Below are positions 12,355 through 24,454 of a stretch of 64,000 bases of DNA, piece by piece. Under the pieces are notes generated by a model. It saw only the letters and a program-made list of their open reading frames with translations. It ran no database searches and was not told the DNA's origin. The stretch spans positions 186,001 through 250,000 of the forward strand of contig JAEUWP010000436.1 of the NCBI GenBank assembly GCA_018524725.1, written 5' to 3'. A program made the position numbers and the translations under genes. Each line of letters begins with the position of its first letter. Position 1 is the stretch's first letter. Source of the stretch: Podaxis mareebaensis. Lineage: Eukaryota; Basidiomycota; Agaricomycetes; Agaricales; Agaricaceae.

Positions 12355-15300
12355 ATGGAATTCTTCTCGCAAACCTATGTCGCCCTTCGGGGTCCCCAGG
12401 GTCAACCGCAGACAGCCTCCGAGACGATAGGCAGGCTTACTGACCGCCTATCCCCTGCAACTCTACTCGCAGACCGCCGTGCAGCTGTATTGGCTCTCAA
12501 GGGTCTCTCGCGCGATCACAAACAGGACGTTGGTGATCGCGCTCTTACCGGGCTTTTGGATGTACTTGCTAGTGATGCAGAAATTGACGCCGATATTGGC
12601 AAAGCAGTGTTGGAGACTTTGATCATATTGTGCGAGGTCGATGCTGCAAATAAGGAGCTCGCTTTCAAATGCACCGATACCGTTCTTGCAACAGAGAAGA
12701 CGGTCCACATATTATTCACACTGCTCGGAGATAACAACTTCTACACGCGTTTCTCGACAATCCAGTATCTTGCCATCCTTCTTCAGAACCGGCGGCAAGT
12801 CGTGCAAAGTTATTTCCTCAAGGCCCCCACAGGGACACGCAACGTCATCGCAATCCTTGAGGATAAGAGAGAGATAATCAGAAATGGTGAGCATGATCTC
12901 CACGTCTAGCCAGATCTATATTGACACGTTGTAGAGGCTTTAACTATGGTGCAGGCATTGGTGGCACAAAGTCCAGATATCCAGAAGGTCCTGGCTTTTG
13001 AGGGTGCTTTCGAGAAGCTGTTCAATATCGTGACTCAAGAGGGTGGAATAGAAGGCGGTCTTGTGTCGCAAGGGGCCCTAACCTGTGTCGATGGATTGCT
13101 ACGATTTAACACGTCAAACCAGGTTCGTCTACTTCACTGGACACCGTCCTCCACGACATCAGCTTAATTGTACTGCCAAGAGTTACTTCAAAGAGACGCA
13201 ACTTCCACCGGTCTTATGCTCGCTCCTTTTGTATCCCTACACGTTGCCACTCCATGAACCAGCTCCTCAAGAATTCGCTCTCCAATTCTGGGATGACCAA
13301 AAAGCCATCAATGCCAGTCTTGTGATTGGAATCATGGGCATGCTTATCGGCACTAAAGGCAGCGGAGTTAGTGCAGCCGTTTTTCTTTCCGTCAAATATG
13401 CTGATACAATGATATTAGTCCCAAGAGGCGTCAGGCTACATCCGATGTCTCATTGAAATAGGGCTTGCCTCTAACGCCCCCACTAAGCTCAAGACTCAGG
13501 TAGTGTATCCACATCCCTGCTACTTGTCTCCCCATCTAACTCAAGAGAAATAGTCTCTTCGACTTCTTCCCGCTAACATGAACTTTCCACTATCGGAACT
13601 CATATTGACACCCTATATGCCAGTTCCAGAAACGAATGGTGAAGAGTGGGATCGGCTAGAGCCGGCTTCCGCACTTGATGCCCTTGTCGAGCTTGTACTT
13701 CATGGAGAGTACAACGGATTGGACAGTGCCAAACGGATTAAAGACGGACTGGAACTTCGAGCAGCTGCGTCGATAGTGTTCGAAGTGAGCATGCGCGAAC
13801 ATTAATGTTTCATTGACTAATGCGTGCCCAGAACTTTGTTCACAAGGACGAGATTAGATATGCAATTCTCCAGGCCATGCTTCCCGCAGAAGGTGCGTTG
13901 TTGCAACAGAACCCCTCCATCCCAGCTCAAATGTGATCTATTTAGGCAGCGTTTCGGCGCCACCTGTCACGTCCCTTCTGCATGCTCTTGCGTCTCCTCC
14001 TGATACGTCTAGCGTTAATCTTGCCCAAATATCTTCCATACATTTTGCCAGCCTCCTCTTCGCCCATCTTCTACGCTCCTCATCTCGAGCCAAATCGTCC
14101 GCTCGTCTAATAAAGCCCGGTCCACTCCAACCCCATTCAAGTACCGGTACAGGCGAGTTCTTCGTGCCTGCCGATGGTGCACCCCCTGCTGCGACCCAAA
14201 CCGAACCGGAGGACGACGAACCACCACAAACGCTCCTACAGATCCTAAGCGAGAACCTTTCTCTCGTTCTTCTAGCCCGCTCGCGCCCTGATGCCTCAGA
14301 CAGAGAAACCCAAGAATGGGACCGTGTTGCTGTAGGGTACCTATCCCTCTTAAGTCAATGGCTCTGGGAAGACCCCAAATCGGTCCGGGACTTTCTTGAC
14401 GCCGGCGGCCTTGGAACGGTAATAGCTTCATGCGATCTCCGTGAACTGTACCTGACCTCTATTGGTACTAGTTAGTGGAACCGGTCAACCAATTTTCTGA
14501 AGGTGATGCCCTCGTACCCTCCCTATGCGCCTTCCTGCTAGGTATATGCTACGAGTTCAATCGGGAGCCTGGAGAAATTACACGGTGAGCACCTGTATTC
14601 ATATTTTTTTGCATTACGCCCTCTAACTTGAGTTCCACTCAGATCCGCGACGCATCAAATCATTACTCGCTTGGGAATTGATAATTTAGTTGCTCAAATT
14701 GCTCGATTGCGCGAAGACGATCGGTTCAGAGCTATAGGCCCTGACAACATTGTACAGCTATATCCGCTCGCGGCAAAACCAGGACCTCCGTCGTCTAAAC
14801 AATCTGACCAAGAAGAGGCAGAGATATGGTTCGACTGGGCGTTTGTGGATTTCTGGAAGTCCAACTATTGTGAGAAACATGATTTAATGCTTCCAAGGAC
14901 GTCCTTTGACGATGTATCGGGTTAGACACGGTGCAACGTGCCCTTTCGACCGATCCAAATCAGTTATCCGCCTCCACCGGTGAGCATCTTAATTGTATGG
15001 ATATGGTGCTTAATCTAACCGTGTTGATCTCTCAGGGCAAAATCCGGAAACAACCATGCTAATCGCTTCTTTACGCGAGGTGATACGCAAACAGGCTGAG
15101 GAAATTGAATCCTTGCAGAAGCAGCTGAAGGAACGACCTGCGCAGCAGGACGAGGTGGGGATTCCCGTCCGGATGCACTTCCGTCTGCGAGACTGACCCT
15201 TTCCCAGGTCTCTCGGCTACAGAGGCAACTGGCGGAGCTCACTGCACAGGTGTCGAATTCTGAAGAGAAGCAGAAGGAACTAGAGAAGGAGCAAGAGGAC

Positions 15301-15417
15301 TTGCTGGTCCTGCTGGATGAAGTTACTAATAAGAGAAAGCGTGATAAGGCAAGACTTAAGGAGGCTGGGTTGGAGGTGTCCGAAGACGAAGCCGAGGATG
15401 AGGACGATGAGCAGTAG
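12355..15417 (+). CDS. USO1: Vesicle tethering protein USO1/p115
   Basis: Golgin that tethers COPII/ER-derived vesicles to the Golgi with Rab1/Ypt1 and SNAREs. I start at MEFFSQTYVALRGPQGQPQ because the armadillo-like head begins directly there; an in-frame ATG 45 nt upstream adds no similarity. The head follows with LADRRAAVLALKGLSRDHK, LLGDNNFYTRFSTIQYLAILLQNR and later exons with many short introns. A linker of about 60 residues (SSSRAKSSARL to PEDDEPPQTLLQIL) interrupts the head. The C-terminus is a short coiled coil, LIASLREVIRKQAEEIESLQ and VSRLQRQLAELTAQV, closing with an acidic tail (EDEAEDEDDEQ). At roughly 800 residues it resembles animal p115 rather than the very long coil of yeast Uso1. 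It appears intact. Confidence 0.88.
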
Positions 15418-15445
15418 TCTTTCCGACCTGTCTACAGTTTCACGC

Positions 15446-16200
15446 ATGCATTGCAATCCCACTGTTGTCCTTTTGGGTTTGTGTCTTGGGATCACAACAT
15501 ATACTACGGGATGTTCACATCCCCGGCATTCTTGCGATGAAACTTTAGCAACTGACTTCTATGTTCAGGTAAGAGTGTCAGTGTTTCGACTCTCAGGGGC
15601 TGTGAGTCCTTGCAGAATCATTACGGCCCCGTGTTGGCCGTCTGGTCGTCCCTCTGCTGGTTACTGAATGACAGATATTCCTGGGCGACGCCACACCCAT
15701 GGAGTGCTGAATGCCTCCACGTGAAAACAGTGAGTCCTGAATCCTCACATACACGTACCCAAGGCTCAGGCTTGAGAAAAATCTTCATTCAGTCGTGGAA
15801 ATATGTGCTTGATGGCCGAATTGTATTCACGCCTCCTATGGGCTGCGGCCACCTCGAGACTATCTCTATCTCGTGGGCCCAAGGCATCGTTTATCAGTTG
15901 TTGAGATGTTACCTCATCAACAATCTGCATTCAGGTTGATTTTGGTGGTATAAGAGCGAGCTCTATTTACTTACGACAGGCTGGAGCATCACAGGCCGTC
16001 ATCTCCGAGTCGGCGAAACCTTAATTAAGGAATATTCTCATAATGTCCCGCGGGAGAACTATGATTGCGAAGAGATTCGCGGGAGGTGGACGAACGCTGG
16101 GACACACCAGAAGCGGCTAATCACCGCGATGCCTGTAACAGGAAATGTTCTGGAAGACGTGAGGTATTACAAACTTCATTGCGCCTATGAATTTGAGTAG
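15446..16200 (+). CDS. Candidate Cys-rich small secreted protein
   Basis: No family recognised. Exons 15446-15568, 15616-15729 and 15793-15934 join in frame through GTAAGA...CAG and GTGAGT...CAG introns. A fourth exon, 15980-16200, can join through GTTGAT...CAG. Without the last splice the frame stops at 15939 (127 aa); with it the protein is about 199 aa. The first 22 residues are a plausible signal peptide (VVLLGLCLGI core). The short form then has six Cys (23, 30, 55, 74, 97, 118) and the long form eight, an even number that suits disulfides in a secreted protein. It starts only 28 nt after the USO1 stop, so it could instead be downstream noise. The in-frame splice chain is the main argument. 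Confidence 0.38.
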
Positions 16201-17893
16201 GATACTTGGCTGACACAGCTCCAAGCTTAAGCCAACGGGATGGCGTCTATGCGGCGTATAGCACCTGTGGGCTTTACTCCTTGCCTGTCCGGTCTGCCCA
16301 GGGGTTGGCAAGCTGCACAAGACCCAATCTGTGAAATTTCTATCGGTGGTTGAGGGCCCAAGTAGCATGTTACTCGTACAGATGAATCGTTCCCCGGAAG
16401 GCTAAATCATCCCCGGTTGGACTTCTCTACTCTTTCCGAAAAAAATCTTGTCAATCGATCCAAGGGTGATAAGCAGCCATATTCCTGACAAGAAACTGGA
16501 GAACGGTATCCATTATAGACATCCATTCTCGTTATAGATAGCTTCATTTGGCGAAGACCCTAAATTCACATCTAGCTATTCATATTGCACCTGGCTTACT
16601 AGTGATACTTGTGACGGGCCACTGCGTGGCGGGTAAATTTGTAATATAATACGCGCACTGGGTCTGTTCGGAGTCCCCGACTCGGCACAGATAGGGAAGC
16701 TGACCGCGAGCTCACTGAAGATATTTATGTTGTACTGATTGTGATTTGGTCAACAGGCTGATGCGCTGCTATCATCATCAGTACGTTATGACCATGTGAT
16801 TAATTGTTGGATCCCGTAAAATGTGAAGGAGTATCGGGTCCCAGAAACACGCGTGAGAGATTTCGCAACCATTCCTGACAAGAATTGGTCCCTGGTCCCA
16901 TTGCGGGTATATAGTCAAATAAGGCTGCGAGCTCGATCAGATTTAAACGAACTGCCGAACACTCGAACCTTCACTTCGCTGAGATCTGGCATTCCCTCAG
17001 CCACGACCATCGGACAAATGAACTCGGCATCTGGCCCTGCACTCACAGACGCGCACAATCCAGCTGTTAACCCCAAGAATGAAGACACTGGTATCAATAT
17101 CGTGTCACCCATACCCTTGCCATACACAGCAAGGAGCAAGGCCGTTCTGCGCTCAATGATATCCTTTCCTCCAACAAGTACAACTTCATCTGTGATGCCT
17201 CGCGTTTTCAGCGCTCAGTACTTGCCACCAGGCTCTAAGAGGTCAAAATCAAAATTCTCCGCGCCTTCTTCAGTATTAGCTGCGGAATCATCACACTTGG
17301 CGGGCGCCTCAATCACTCAACAAATACCCGAAGAGGACACCAAGCTTGGCTCTCGTAATGCTGCACATATACGACAAGTTACGGCTTCTACCTTGATGGC
17401 GTTAACGGAGCCCTTCCTTTTGGCTTGGTGTCTGGAAAGCGATGCCGGGATCGACAATCCTGCAAGCGCTTGTGCTGTGACGGAGAGTCGACCTGACGCT
17501 CAATACCTTATTCAATCTTCGTACCCCGTCCGTTTCGGAGAGACACACACTCTAGATAAGAGGAATTCCTGGGGTTATTAATTCCAAAGTCCAGCGCATA
17601 TATCGACTGTGCGGGAGTCCTCTTTGTTATTCTGCGTAAGCAGCTGTTTCGGTTGGATGGCGGTCCTATCGCGGAACTTTATCCACTAGGAGGAATCACT
17701 GTCTTGCAGTGGAGCTGTGTTATGTACAAGGATAGATGCAAGAAGTTTATCAAATCGTCCCACTCCTGAGACAGAAAACAGGAAATGTCAAGAACTGGGA
17801 CAGTGTATGTAAATCTTTAGCTCTTATCAACGGCCGCCAACCGGGTCAGTAGTCCCCTTATCGGCACGAGTTCCTTTGGTACAAAGCTGAGTA
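16201..17893. other. Intergenic stretch with one long unassigned open frame
   Basis: About 1.7 kb that ends at the 3' side of the GH28 gene. Apart from the open frame at 16823-17581, described separately, I see no supported gene or repeat. Confidence 0.4.
16823..17581 (+). CDS. Unassigned 252-codon open frame (possibly antisense or decayed)
   Basis: An uninterrupted plus-strand frame of 252 codons, rich in Ser, Thr, Ala and Pro, with no motif I recognise. On the opposite strand the same bases read as a protein-like stretch, including VVLVGGKDIIERRTALLLAV and SAGPDAEFICPMVVAEG. That stretch is interrupted upstream by a TGA near 17217. Either strand could be the true one, or the region may be a decayed gene. 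No splice chain extends it clearly. Confidence 0.25.
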   Translation: MKEYRVPETRVRDFATIPDKNWSLVPLRVYSQIRLRARSDLNELPNTRTFTSLRSGIPSATTIGQMNSASGPALTDAHNPAVNPKNEDTGINIVSPIPLPYTARSKAVLRSMISFPPTSTTSSVMPRVFSAQYLPPGSKRSKSKFSAPSSVLAAESSHLAGASITQQIPEEDTKLGSRNAAHIRQVTASTLMALTEPFLLAWCLESDAGIDNPASACAVTESRPDAQYLIQSSYPVRFGETHTLDKRNSWGY

Positions 17894-19767
17894 TTACGTT
17901 CCGCTGCATTTCGGGAAAAGGGTAGCAGCGTCCCCACTGAGAACGACATTGGCGCAGGTGTACTGGGCCGGCCCTGATGGGAAGCTGGACAAAATCGTAT
18001 GAGTTGCATTTCCAGTCTACGGAAACGTGACCTAGCTCGTGCACTTACCTCAAGTCAAAATCGTCAACTTCAATGTCACTGCAACGTCCACCGGGGGAAC
18101 ACGTTAGCGCAGCAACCACGGATCGAGTTGACGTTCCAGAAATGCTGGCAGTAGATAAGATGTCAGAAACCTGGGAGTGATAGCGAGTGGAGTGGGACTA
18201 ACTTCCTGAACACGATGTCCTGGATGAGCGTATTCGAGGGGAATTGGGCGCATGCCGTCGCGTTCGTCTGGTAACACTAAGAAACGCGTCAGCTCAAGGT
18301 CTTGAGGCAAATGGCCCTGGTTTCAAACCTGGTCAATGACAACGGGGTGGTCGACACTAGTTTCGACAAAGTCTTCAAAGGTAACGTTCTTCACAATCCC
18401 GCTGCCGACGTTCGGACCGGCCCATGTCTTTATACGAGCACCGTTCTGGGCCCTAGTCATTTTGATGTTCCTATAAGTATAAGCAAGACCTGTGTCAGTA
18501 CCCGGAATGCAGTGCACCTTGAAGCTTTCATACCGCGAAGTCACATTTTGCACAATGTCAAACATCCCGGGGAATTGGCCCAAGGAACTGCATAAGGAAC
18601 ATGTATGAAGCTTGGGAACGACTCTGGTACGTTTATCAGCTCACCCAACGGAGATTCCACTGCCCGAAACGTTAGCATCATTCCCAGGTAGATCTATTCA
18701 AATCACACTGACTGAGAACCGGTGCAGTCGAGGTTTTCAACGAGAACGTTAGTGGCGTCTGTCACGGACCCAGTCAGCCTGCAGGACTCTCGTCTTCAAC
18801 GGTTACAACGAACTCGGCTTGAAGGCCACGCAGTCATCTCCGTTCACAATCACGGAGTTCTTGATCGTGACATTGTCACTTCTGTATACATTCCATCCGT
18901 CTGTGTTGGCTGGTCCGTTGGAGGAGTTTGAGACGGCATTAATGTGAATGTTGTTATACACCACGCCGTGTGCCTCGTTAACCTAGAGAAAGGGCGATGT
19001 CGAAAATACCGTCATTGAAGTGTGTAACGTGAACGCCTACAAGGTTGTGCCATTCAGGGCCATTAATCATGTTGATGTTCTCGACTAGAACATTTTGTGC
19101 TTGGAAAATGGTCAAAGTGATGGGACGAAGAAGGGAAGAATTGGTGGCGCTTCGACCTCTTAAGGATGAGGAGACGAACGACAAAGCATCGAGACTTACA
19201 GCGTATCATACCAGGGCTACAAGGCGCAGGTCTAGTCATCTCTAATAGCATAAAGACATGCTCTTACCTGACCAACGCCATCCAGTGTGCCTCCACCTGT
19301 CAGCACTATGTTTCGGCCCCCAAGAAGCCAGAAAGTGATTTGAGTTTGGAATGGGATGAAGAATCCGTTCTGATACAGAATGTTATTACCGAAAAAAAAA
19401 AAAAACACTTCAATGAACATAGACAAACCCCAGTCCAATACGGGATATCAGGATTGAAGCGCAAAGTTCCCTCCAGTTCCTGAAAGAGATGTCGCTCAGT
19501 GCTCTAGCCAGAGATAAACCCTTCAGAGTGCACGCTTACAATCCGCTTATTTGACAATCCGGTCATATTCAACCGAGTAGCAATATTCAAGGTAGTACCC
19601 TTGGGAATCCGAGTGGTCGCGCACGACCTGACCGCCCGCAAAAACTCCGGTGCATCATCACCACTACGGGCAGTCAAAGTGCATCCTCTCTGCGCGGCTG
19701 CTGTATCAACGACTGCCAGGGTGGTGGCAAACCCCAGCAAGGCCTTTGTGAAGGATGAGAACCGCAT
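17894..19767 (-). CDS. Secreted GH28 exo-polygalacturonase-like enzyme
   Basis: Glycoside hydrolase family 28 enzyme that would cleave galacturonan in pectin outside the cell. It starts with a signal peptide (MRFSSFTKALLGFATTLAVV...AAAQ). Short exons then give GTLRFNPDIPYWTG, GGRNIVLTGGGTLDGVGQ-PWYD and NINMINGPEWHNLV. The active-site motifs NTDGWN, NGDDCVAFKP, SHGISVGSLGQFPG and GARIKTWAG follow, so the three catalytic Asp, the His and the RIK basic pair are all present. After VVIDQ-CYQTNATACAQ it ends GPAQYTCANVVLSG...KCSGT at the TAA (17894-17896). Stops in simple translation near FKPSS and in the poly-T stretch fall inside introns, so the gene looks functional. The NGPEWHN region and RIKTW context fit exo-acting members better than endo ones. 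A TATAAA lies about 42 nt upstream. Confidence 0.88.
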
Positions 19768-20221
19768 TTCGTTTTGTTTGTTCTTTCAATCACAGACGAC
19801 ACGCGCAGTTTATATCGACGAGTTCAAAGTTGGAAGAGGCGGCCCGTATTCAGACTTCTACCTAATTCTGCGCAGTGCGGTCCGTCCCCGGAGGCGAGGT
19901 GTTCTCGTTCGTGACATAGTATTCGCGAATGACATGCCGCCTGGGAGATTTGGCTCCGGTAACGCGGCATATACCAAGGCACATGATCCCCCATAGAAGC
20001 AAACTAAGCCTATGATAGAACGAGCGCGCGAAATCGAAAAGTTTTCCTGGAAGACATCTCAACTGGTGAGACAATTGGATGACGGGAGGGATTCGATGTT
20101 TCGACTGCACTTTGCTACTCGAATGGGCCCTGCGTTTTGAATTCCCACGATTTACAATAAAGTTTATTGATTTCGGAGACTAGAACTACAGTACGAGTCG
20201 CTACAATGATCACAACATCAT
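19768..20221. other. Intergenic between GH28 and RdRP1
   Basis: This interval holds the GH28 promoter and the 3' flank of the polymerase gene. No coding region is supported. Confidence 0.4.
19809..19814 (-). promoter_or_regulatory. TATA box of GH28 gene
   Basis: TATAAA on the minus strand, 42-47 nt before the ATG at 19767. Confidence 0.45.
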
Positions 20222-23200
20222 TCATTCATTTCCTAATCCCTCAAGGATTTCCAATGCATCAAACAATGCTCCAAGTGCTACCCATCCAAATCCTCTGGAT
20301 CCGAATCCGTCCTTCTTTCCTTCAGAAAGCGACAAGTTCCAGGCCATCCACGCATCTCGCAAATAGTCTTCGGCAGGCTTGCTTTCATCCCCCTCCAAAA
20401 TCTCCCTGACCCGACGAACTAACCCTTCCGTCAACTCCCTCATTTTCGACATCTTATCCTTACGCGTCCGAGGTTGAGACGTCTTCTGCGTTATGGTTCC
20501 AACGAGCAATTCCTCCTCCGTTAATGGCTTCGAGTGACGATGGTTCAAGCTACATTCAGACGCGATGTAGGCGAGTTCTCCGCAGAACCAGTTGAAGAGA
20601 TTTCCTATTGGGCTACTGGGGGGAATATCTCCAAGTTTCTTGATCACAGAGTGCTGATAAACGCGCTCCCTTATGGCTCCTAAAATTCTTACGTCGGCCG
20701 TCGGAAGCGTTCCTCTACTCGGGACACTAATCTCAGCGGGTTTTGCAGAAAGGGAGGGGTCGTGTTGGTCGAGGTTGATTGCACGAGACAGCTTCCCAAT
20801 CGCGGACTGGCTCTGGTAGTAGTTCACCGGGTCTGGCTGGACGGTTTCAGGAGCGCTCCAGTCGGGTTTCGGAAACTTCAACTTCGGGATTTCCCCTATG
20901 TTCACCGGGTTCCCAGTCTTCGGATAGTCCACAGCATCACTATGCAGTTCTGCCAACCGGAGACAAACTCGGTCTTGAATACCAAACTGGCTTTGATCCG
21001 CGATGACGAGCCAGTGGTTAGCAATAATACCGATTACCTGGGTTATTATTAGGGAGTGCTTGGTAGATCCATTTTGCTGCTCACATCTGATATGATGTAT
21101 TCCATAACGAAATCTGCTACGTCCTTCGGTGTACTCGGGGTTTCAAGAGTTTTCCTCTTCGCTGGCACATATCTGCCTGGCCGGAAATACCTCATGGGCG
21201 TCATCGAAGGGTGGACATTCAACGGAAGAAGGTTATAAACGTCGCCATCGAGATCTCCACCACCAAGGCACGAAGGAAGGGGTCGCTTTCCTGTGTTGAA
21301 ATCGTTAAAATTGCTTTTAAGTCTTTCGCTGGAACGTTACCTTTAGTGCTGAATACTACTGTGTTCGGCAGAGATTCGATTTCGAAACATGAACCTTTAG
21401 GTGGACTGCCGATGGCAATCGCAGCCTGTACATCTCCTGGATGAATACATGGCGACCGTGAAACCAGGACATGACCCTCTAGATAAATAACTTCTCCGTC
21501 CGGCTTCTTGATACAGGCGAATATCTCGTTTTCCTTGAGGAAATCATGCGTATCGGCGACCCCTACAAGGGACCATGCGCCTGGGATGGGTATTCGTGCA
21601 TGATTTTTGAGATCGCGCAGAATGTGGTACACAGCAACCTTCAGAAGTTGGTCATAAAAGGAATCCCCCCGTATGGTGTCAATTCCCAGCTTTGCGAGGT
21701 TTAACATAGTTGATGAAAGCCTGAACGAAAAACCCAACCCATGATTCTCAAGCAGTTGTGCCGCTTGTTGGAGTGAGCGGGTAGCGTTCTGTGTATCTGC
21801 CACCGCCCTATCCTGAAATCGCTGAAGCAAGTCGTAGCGGACTCCGAGACCTTCGAGTATCATGATAAGGGGCCTATTCAGATAATATGGGGTGGGCCTG
21901 CGAATCGCCCTGGCGATCTCGATTTCGTTGGATTCAGGAGCTTCGAATTTAATCATTGAAGGCCGAAGGGCGATGACAGATCCCTTCAGTTGATGATTAA
22001 TGCTAACCATGCCCTTCGAGCCCTGGAAGCGAATTTGATATGCATGGGGAAAGTCTCCCGCTGCTCCCTTTCCTTTTGGTCCAATGGCTCGCCATATTTC
22101 ACGGGCAAGGTCCTCGGATATATCGCCCGACCCATCAGTAAACGTATATCTTTTATCCTTCGTCGTGATATCATTCTTGAGGCTGACGTTTCCGACTTTT
22201 ACGGTGGCTGCTTCTGTTGCTGTAAAGGCCTGGGATAGCCGAGCTGCATATCTGGCTGGACAAAAAACAAGGGTCGGATCGTAAGAGAGATTGTCGAAGG
22301 AACCAAGGCTCCCAATGATCTTTGCGGCGTCCACTTCCCCATGTTTTGGGTCAAAGAATGGTTTAACGAACCTAAATGCCGCTTCAGTCACCAAAATATA
22401 TGCGTAGCTTGGGAGCTGAGTCTTACCATACCGAGTGTTCTCTTAATGCCGATTGTGAATACGCGAGAAATTCGAATTCCCGCCCTGCGACTTCAAGTCC
22501 CTCTTTAAGAATTGGTCCGATTCGGTCACGTACGAAGGCACGTCCATTCACATCACGATCGAGGCGATATTGGAGACCATCCTCTTCGCGGAACTCGACC
22601 CTCAGGAAATTCTCGTGATGAACTCTGTCATATCGCCGGATCACACGGTTCGACCTCTCCAGAAACGGCCCGGTGAGGAATAGTGTAGTTGGTGTTATCG
22701 TGACATGGAAGGACCGAAAGAGGGACTCATCTAGAGGAACAGTTTGGGCCAGCCTTTCTTGTTTCAGGAGCTCCTGATGGCAGGAATCGAGACAAGACAA
22801 TACTGGCACAACCGTATCCCCGTTGGTGTGCGACAAGTTCCGGACCCGACCGGCAAATGTCCTCAGAAGATCCGCAACATGGGAACTTCCATGGGATTCC
22901 ACCAGCTCTTTAACCCTCGGAAGGATCCCGAGAAGTTCTACCGCATCGAGATCCAAGTTGCGCAGCAAGGCCTGTAGCTGGAACGCGACAATCCAGTCAA
23001 AATTTCGAATGTTCTCCGCTACGCGATCTAGCTGGGCACTGGCAAACAGTTCCCGACGTTCCGCTGCTACTCGATATGTTTGAATGCGGTATAGATTGGC
23101 CGTCTCTGCCAAGTCGAAAAACCGGCTCAGATCACTTCGTGAAGTTAAGATGAGGCGAGCGGCGAGAGAAATGTAGGGAGCAGCGCGTGGGCGAAGAGAT

Positions 23201-23907
23201 TCAAATGGAAACGCCGACAGCCGGTAATACGGCCTACTTTGGTATTTCTTCCGCAGGAAAGTAGGCGGAATCTCGAGTTGAAAGAAGAGGATGGGTTGTC
23301 CGCCTCTGGCTATATGAGCCGAGGTAGATGAAATAGATGACTGTCGGATGGCAATGACGTTGGTAGTGGCCTGGAACTGTTTTCCTATTGGCGGAAACGT
23401 GATATGGACCTCTCGCCGCTCGGGGTTGAACGAGAGGTAGCACGGTTGTCGAGATGTTTCGCCTTCAATAGAGAACACCTCGTCTCTGCACATCCATCCG
23501 AATTGGACGGTTTTTAGGGGCAAATGAGAGTTATACAATTTCTGATGACGCTTGTTCTGCTCTCGTTCCTCTGCCGGATCGATCCAGCGGGAACGGGAGA
23601 GGAGGTCAAGCACATCAGGCTGCGGTGGATTGACGCTTTCCACAAAATATATCTGATTTCCTCCGATCTGTATGACTTGCCGAGGACGGTTTCCCCCATA
23701 AAGCTCGAGGAATCGCTGAGCAACATAAAGATCGGCCAAGGTAAACGTTCCTGTGAACGATTGCGCTTCTGGCTTTGCCATATGAAGGTTAACCTGAAAG
23801 TTAGCCTTAACATTGGGAAAGTCTGGGCCATGGAGATGCCTAGCAAGGGCGACTTTGACATCGTATTCCTCGTACCCGACAGGGATGTGGTGCATGAAGA
23901 TCTCCAT
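20222..23907 (-). CDS. Eukaryotic RNA-dependent RNA polymerase 1 (RNA silencing)
   Basis: Cellular RdRP of the QDE-1/RDR family, which copies RNA into double strands that feed Dicer and Argonaute. Exons are 23907-22427, 22371-21341, 21290-21085 and 21037-20222 (3534 nt, 1177 aa). I chose the internal start MEIFMHHIPVGYEEYDVK because the paralogue at 40777 starts the same way. It has an N-terminal RRM-like part, NVIAIRQSSISS, HENFLRVEFREEDG (the conserved entry to the catalytic core), FTDGSGDISEDLAREIW, AYQIRFQGSKGM, RPSMIKF and LIMILEGLGVRYD. The catalytic DLDGD is at residues 850-854, in CLGGGDLDGDVYN, with its metal-binding Asp residues. The tail GTITQKTSQPR is shared with copy 2. All intron positions and phases match the paralogue, and no lesion is seen. 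Confidence 0.93.
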
Positions 23908-24454
23908 TGTGATGAATGGGCAGGTGTACACAGCAGGAGGTAGCTGGGGCAGGCGATCGTTCGCGATCAAGCGAAGTGCCGAGGGTCCTTAAGGCCATTT
24001 GGGATGAGCGCCTCTCTGCATGGTGATTGGAGATGAGAATCAAAGGCGTGTAAAAATATCATGACCGAAAAGCGAGTACTCACCTGGAACTTGCTCGAAA
24101 CTTGTGCAAGAGCAGCGTGAGCTTGTCAAAAGCCGGGCTATGGTTGAAGAAAGGGTCTGTCCTATAGATGGTGAGAGAGAAGACGGAAATTTATGGCAGG
24201 CTTGATTTCTTTGGTTTTCTACGATGATGAGATCAAATTCATGACTAGAGGATTTGACTCCCTCGAAAAGCCCCTCAAGTTCGAGCTTCCGACGAAATTC
24301 AACTCCGCCCGAAATTACATTACTCCATAGATGAAGTATGAATCCATTTCAATTGCTTTAGGTACAAATACATTTCATAAACTGATTCAAGGATTATCGA
24401 TTATCATGAACTCCACGGCAACAACAAAAGTCCACGGAGCCAACAACTTATGCG
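23908..24454. other. Intergenic between RdRP1 and PLP enzyme 2
   Basis: About 550 nt that serve as the promoter region of RdRP1 and the 3' flank of the next minus-strand gene. No coding region is supported. Confidence 0.4.

Noticed and set aside
18750..18830. Premature stop after DDCVAFKPSS in the GH28 gene
   Set aside because: A donor GTTCGT two codons earlier and a GACAG acceptor give FKPNATNVLVENL, the expected family sequence, so the stop is intronic.
19391..19405. Poly-A/T run inside the GH28 gene as a frameshift lesion
   Set aside because: It lies in a GTTTGT...CAG intron between PDIPYWTG and NGFFIPFQ; the exons join in frame without it.
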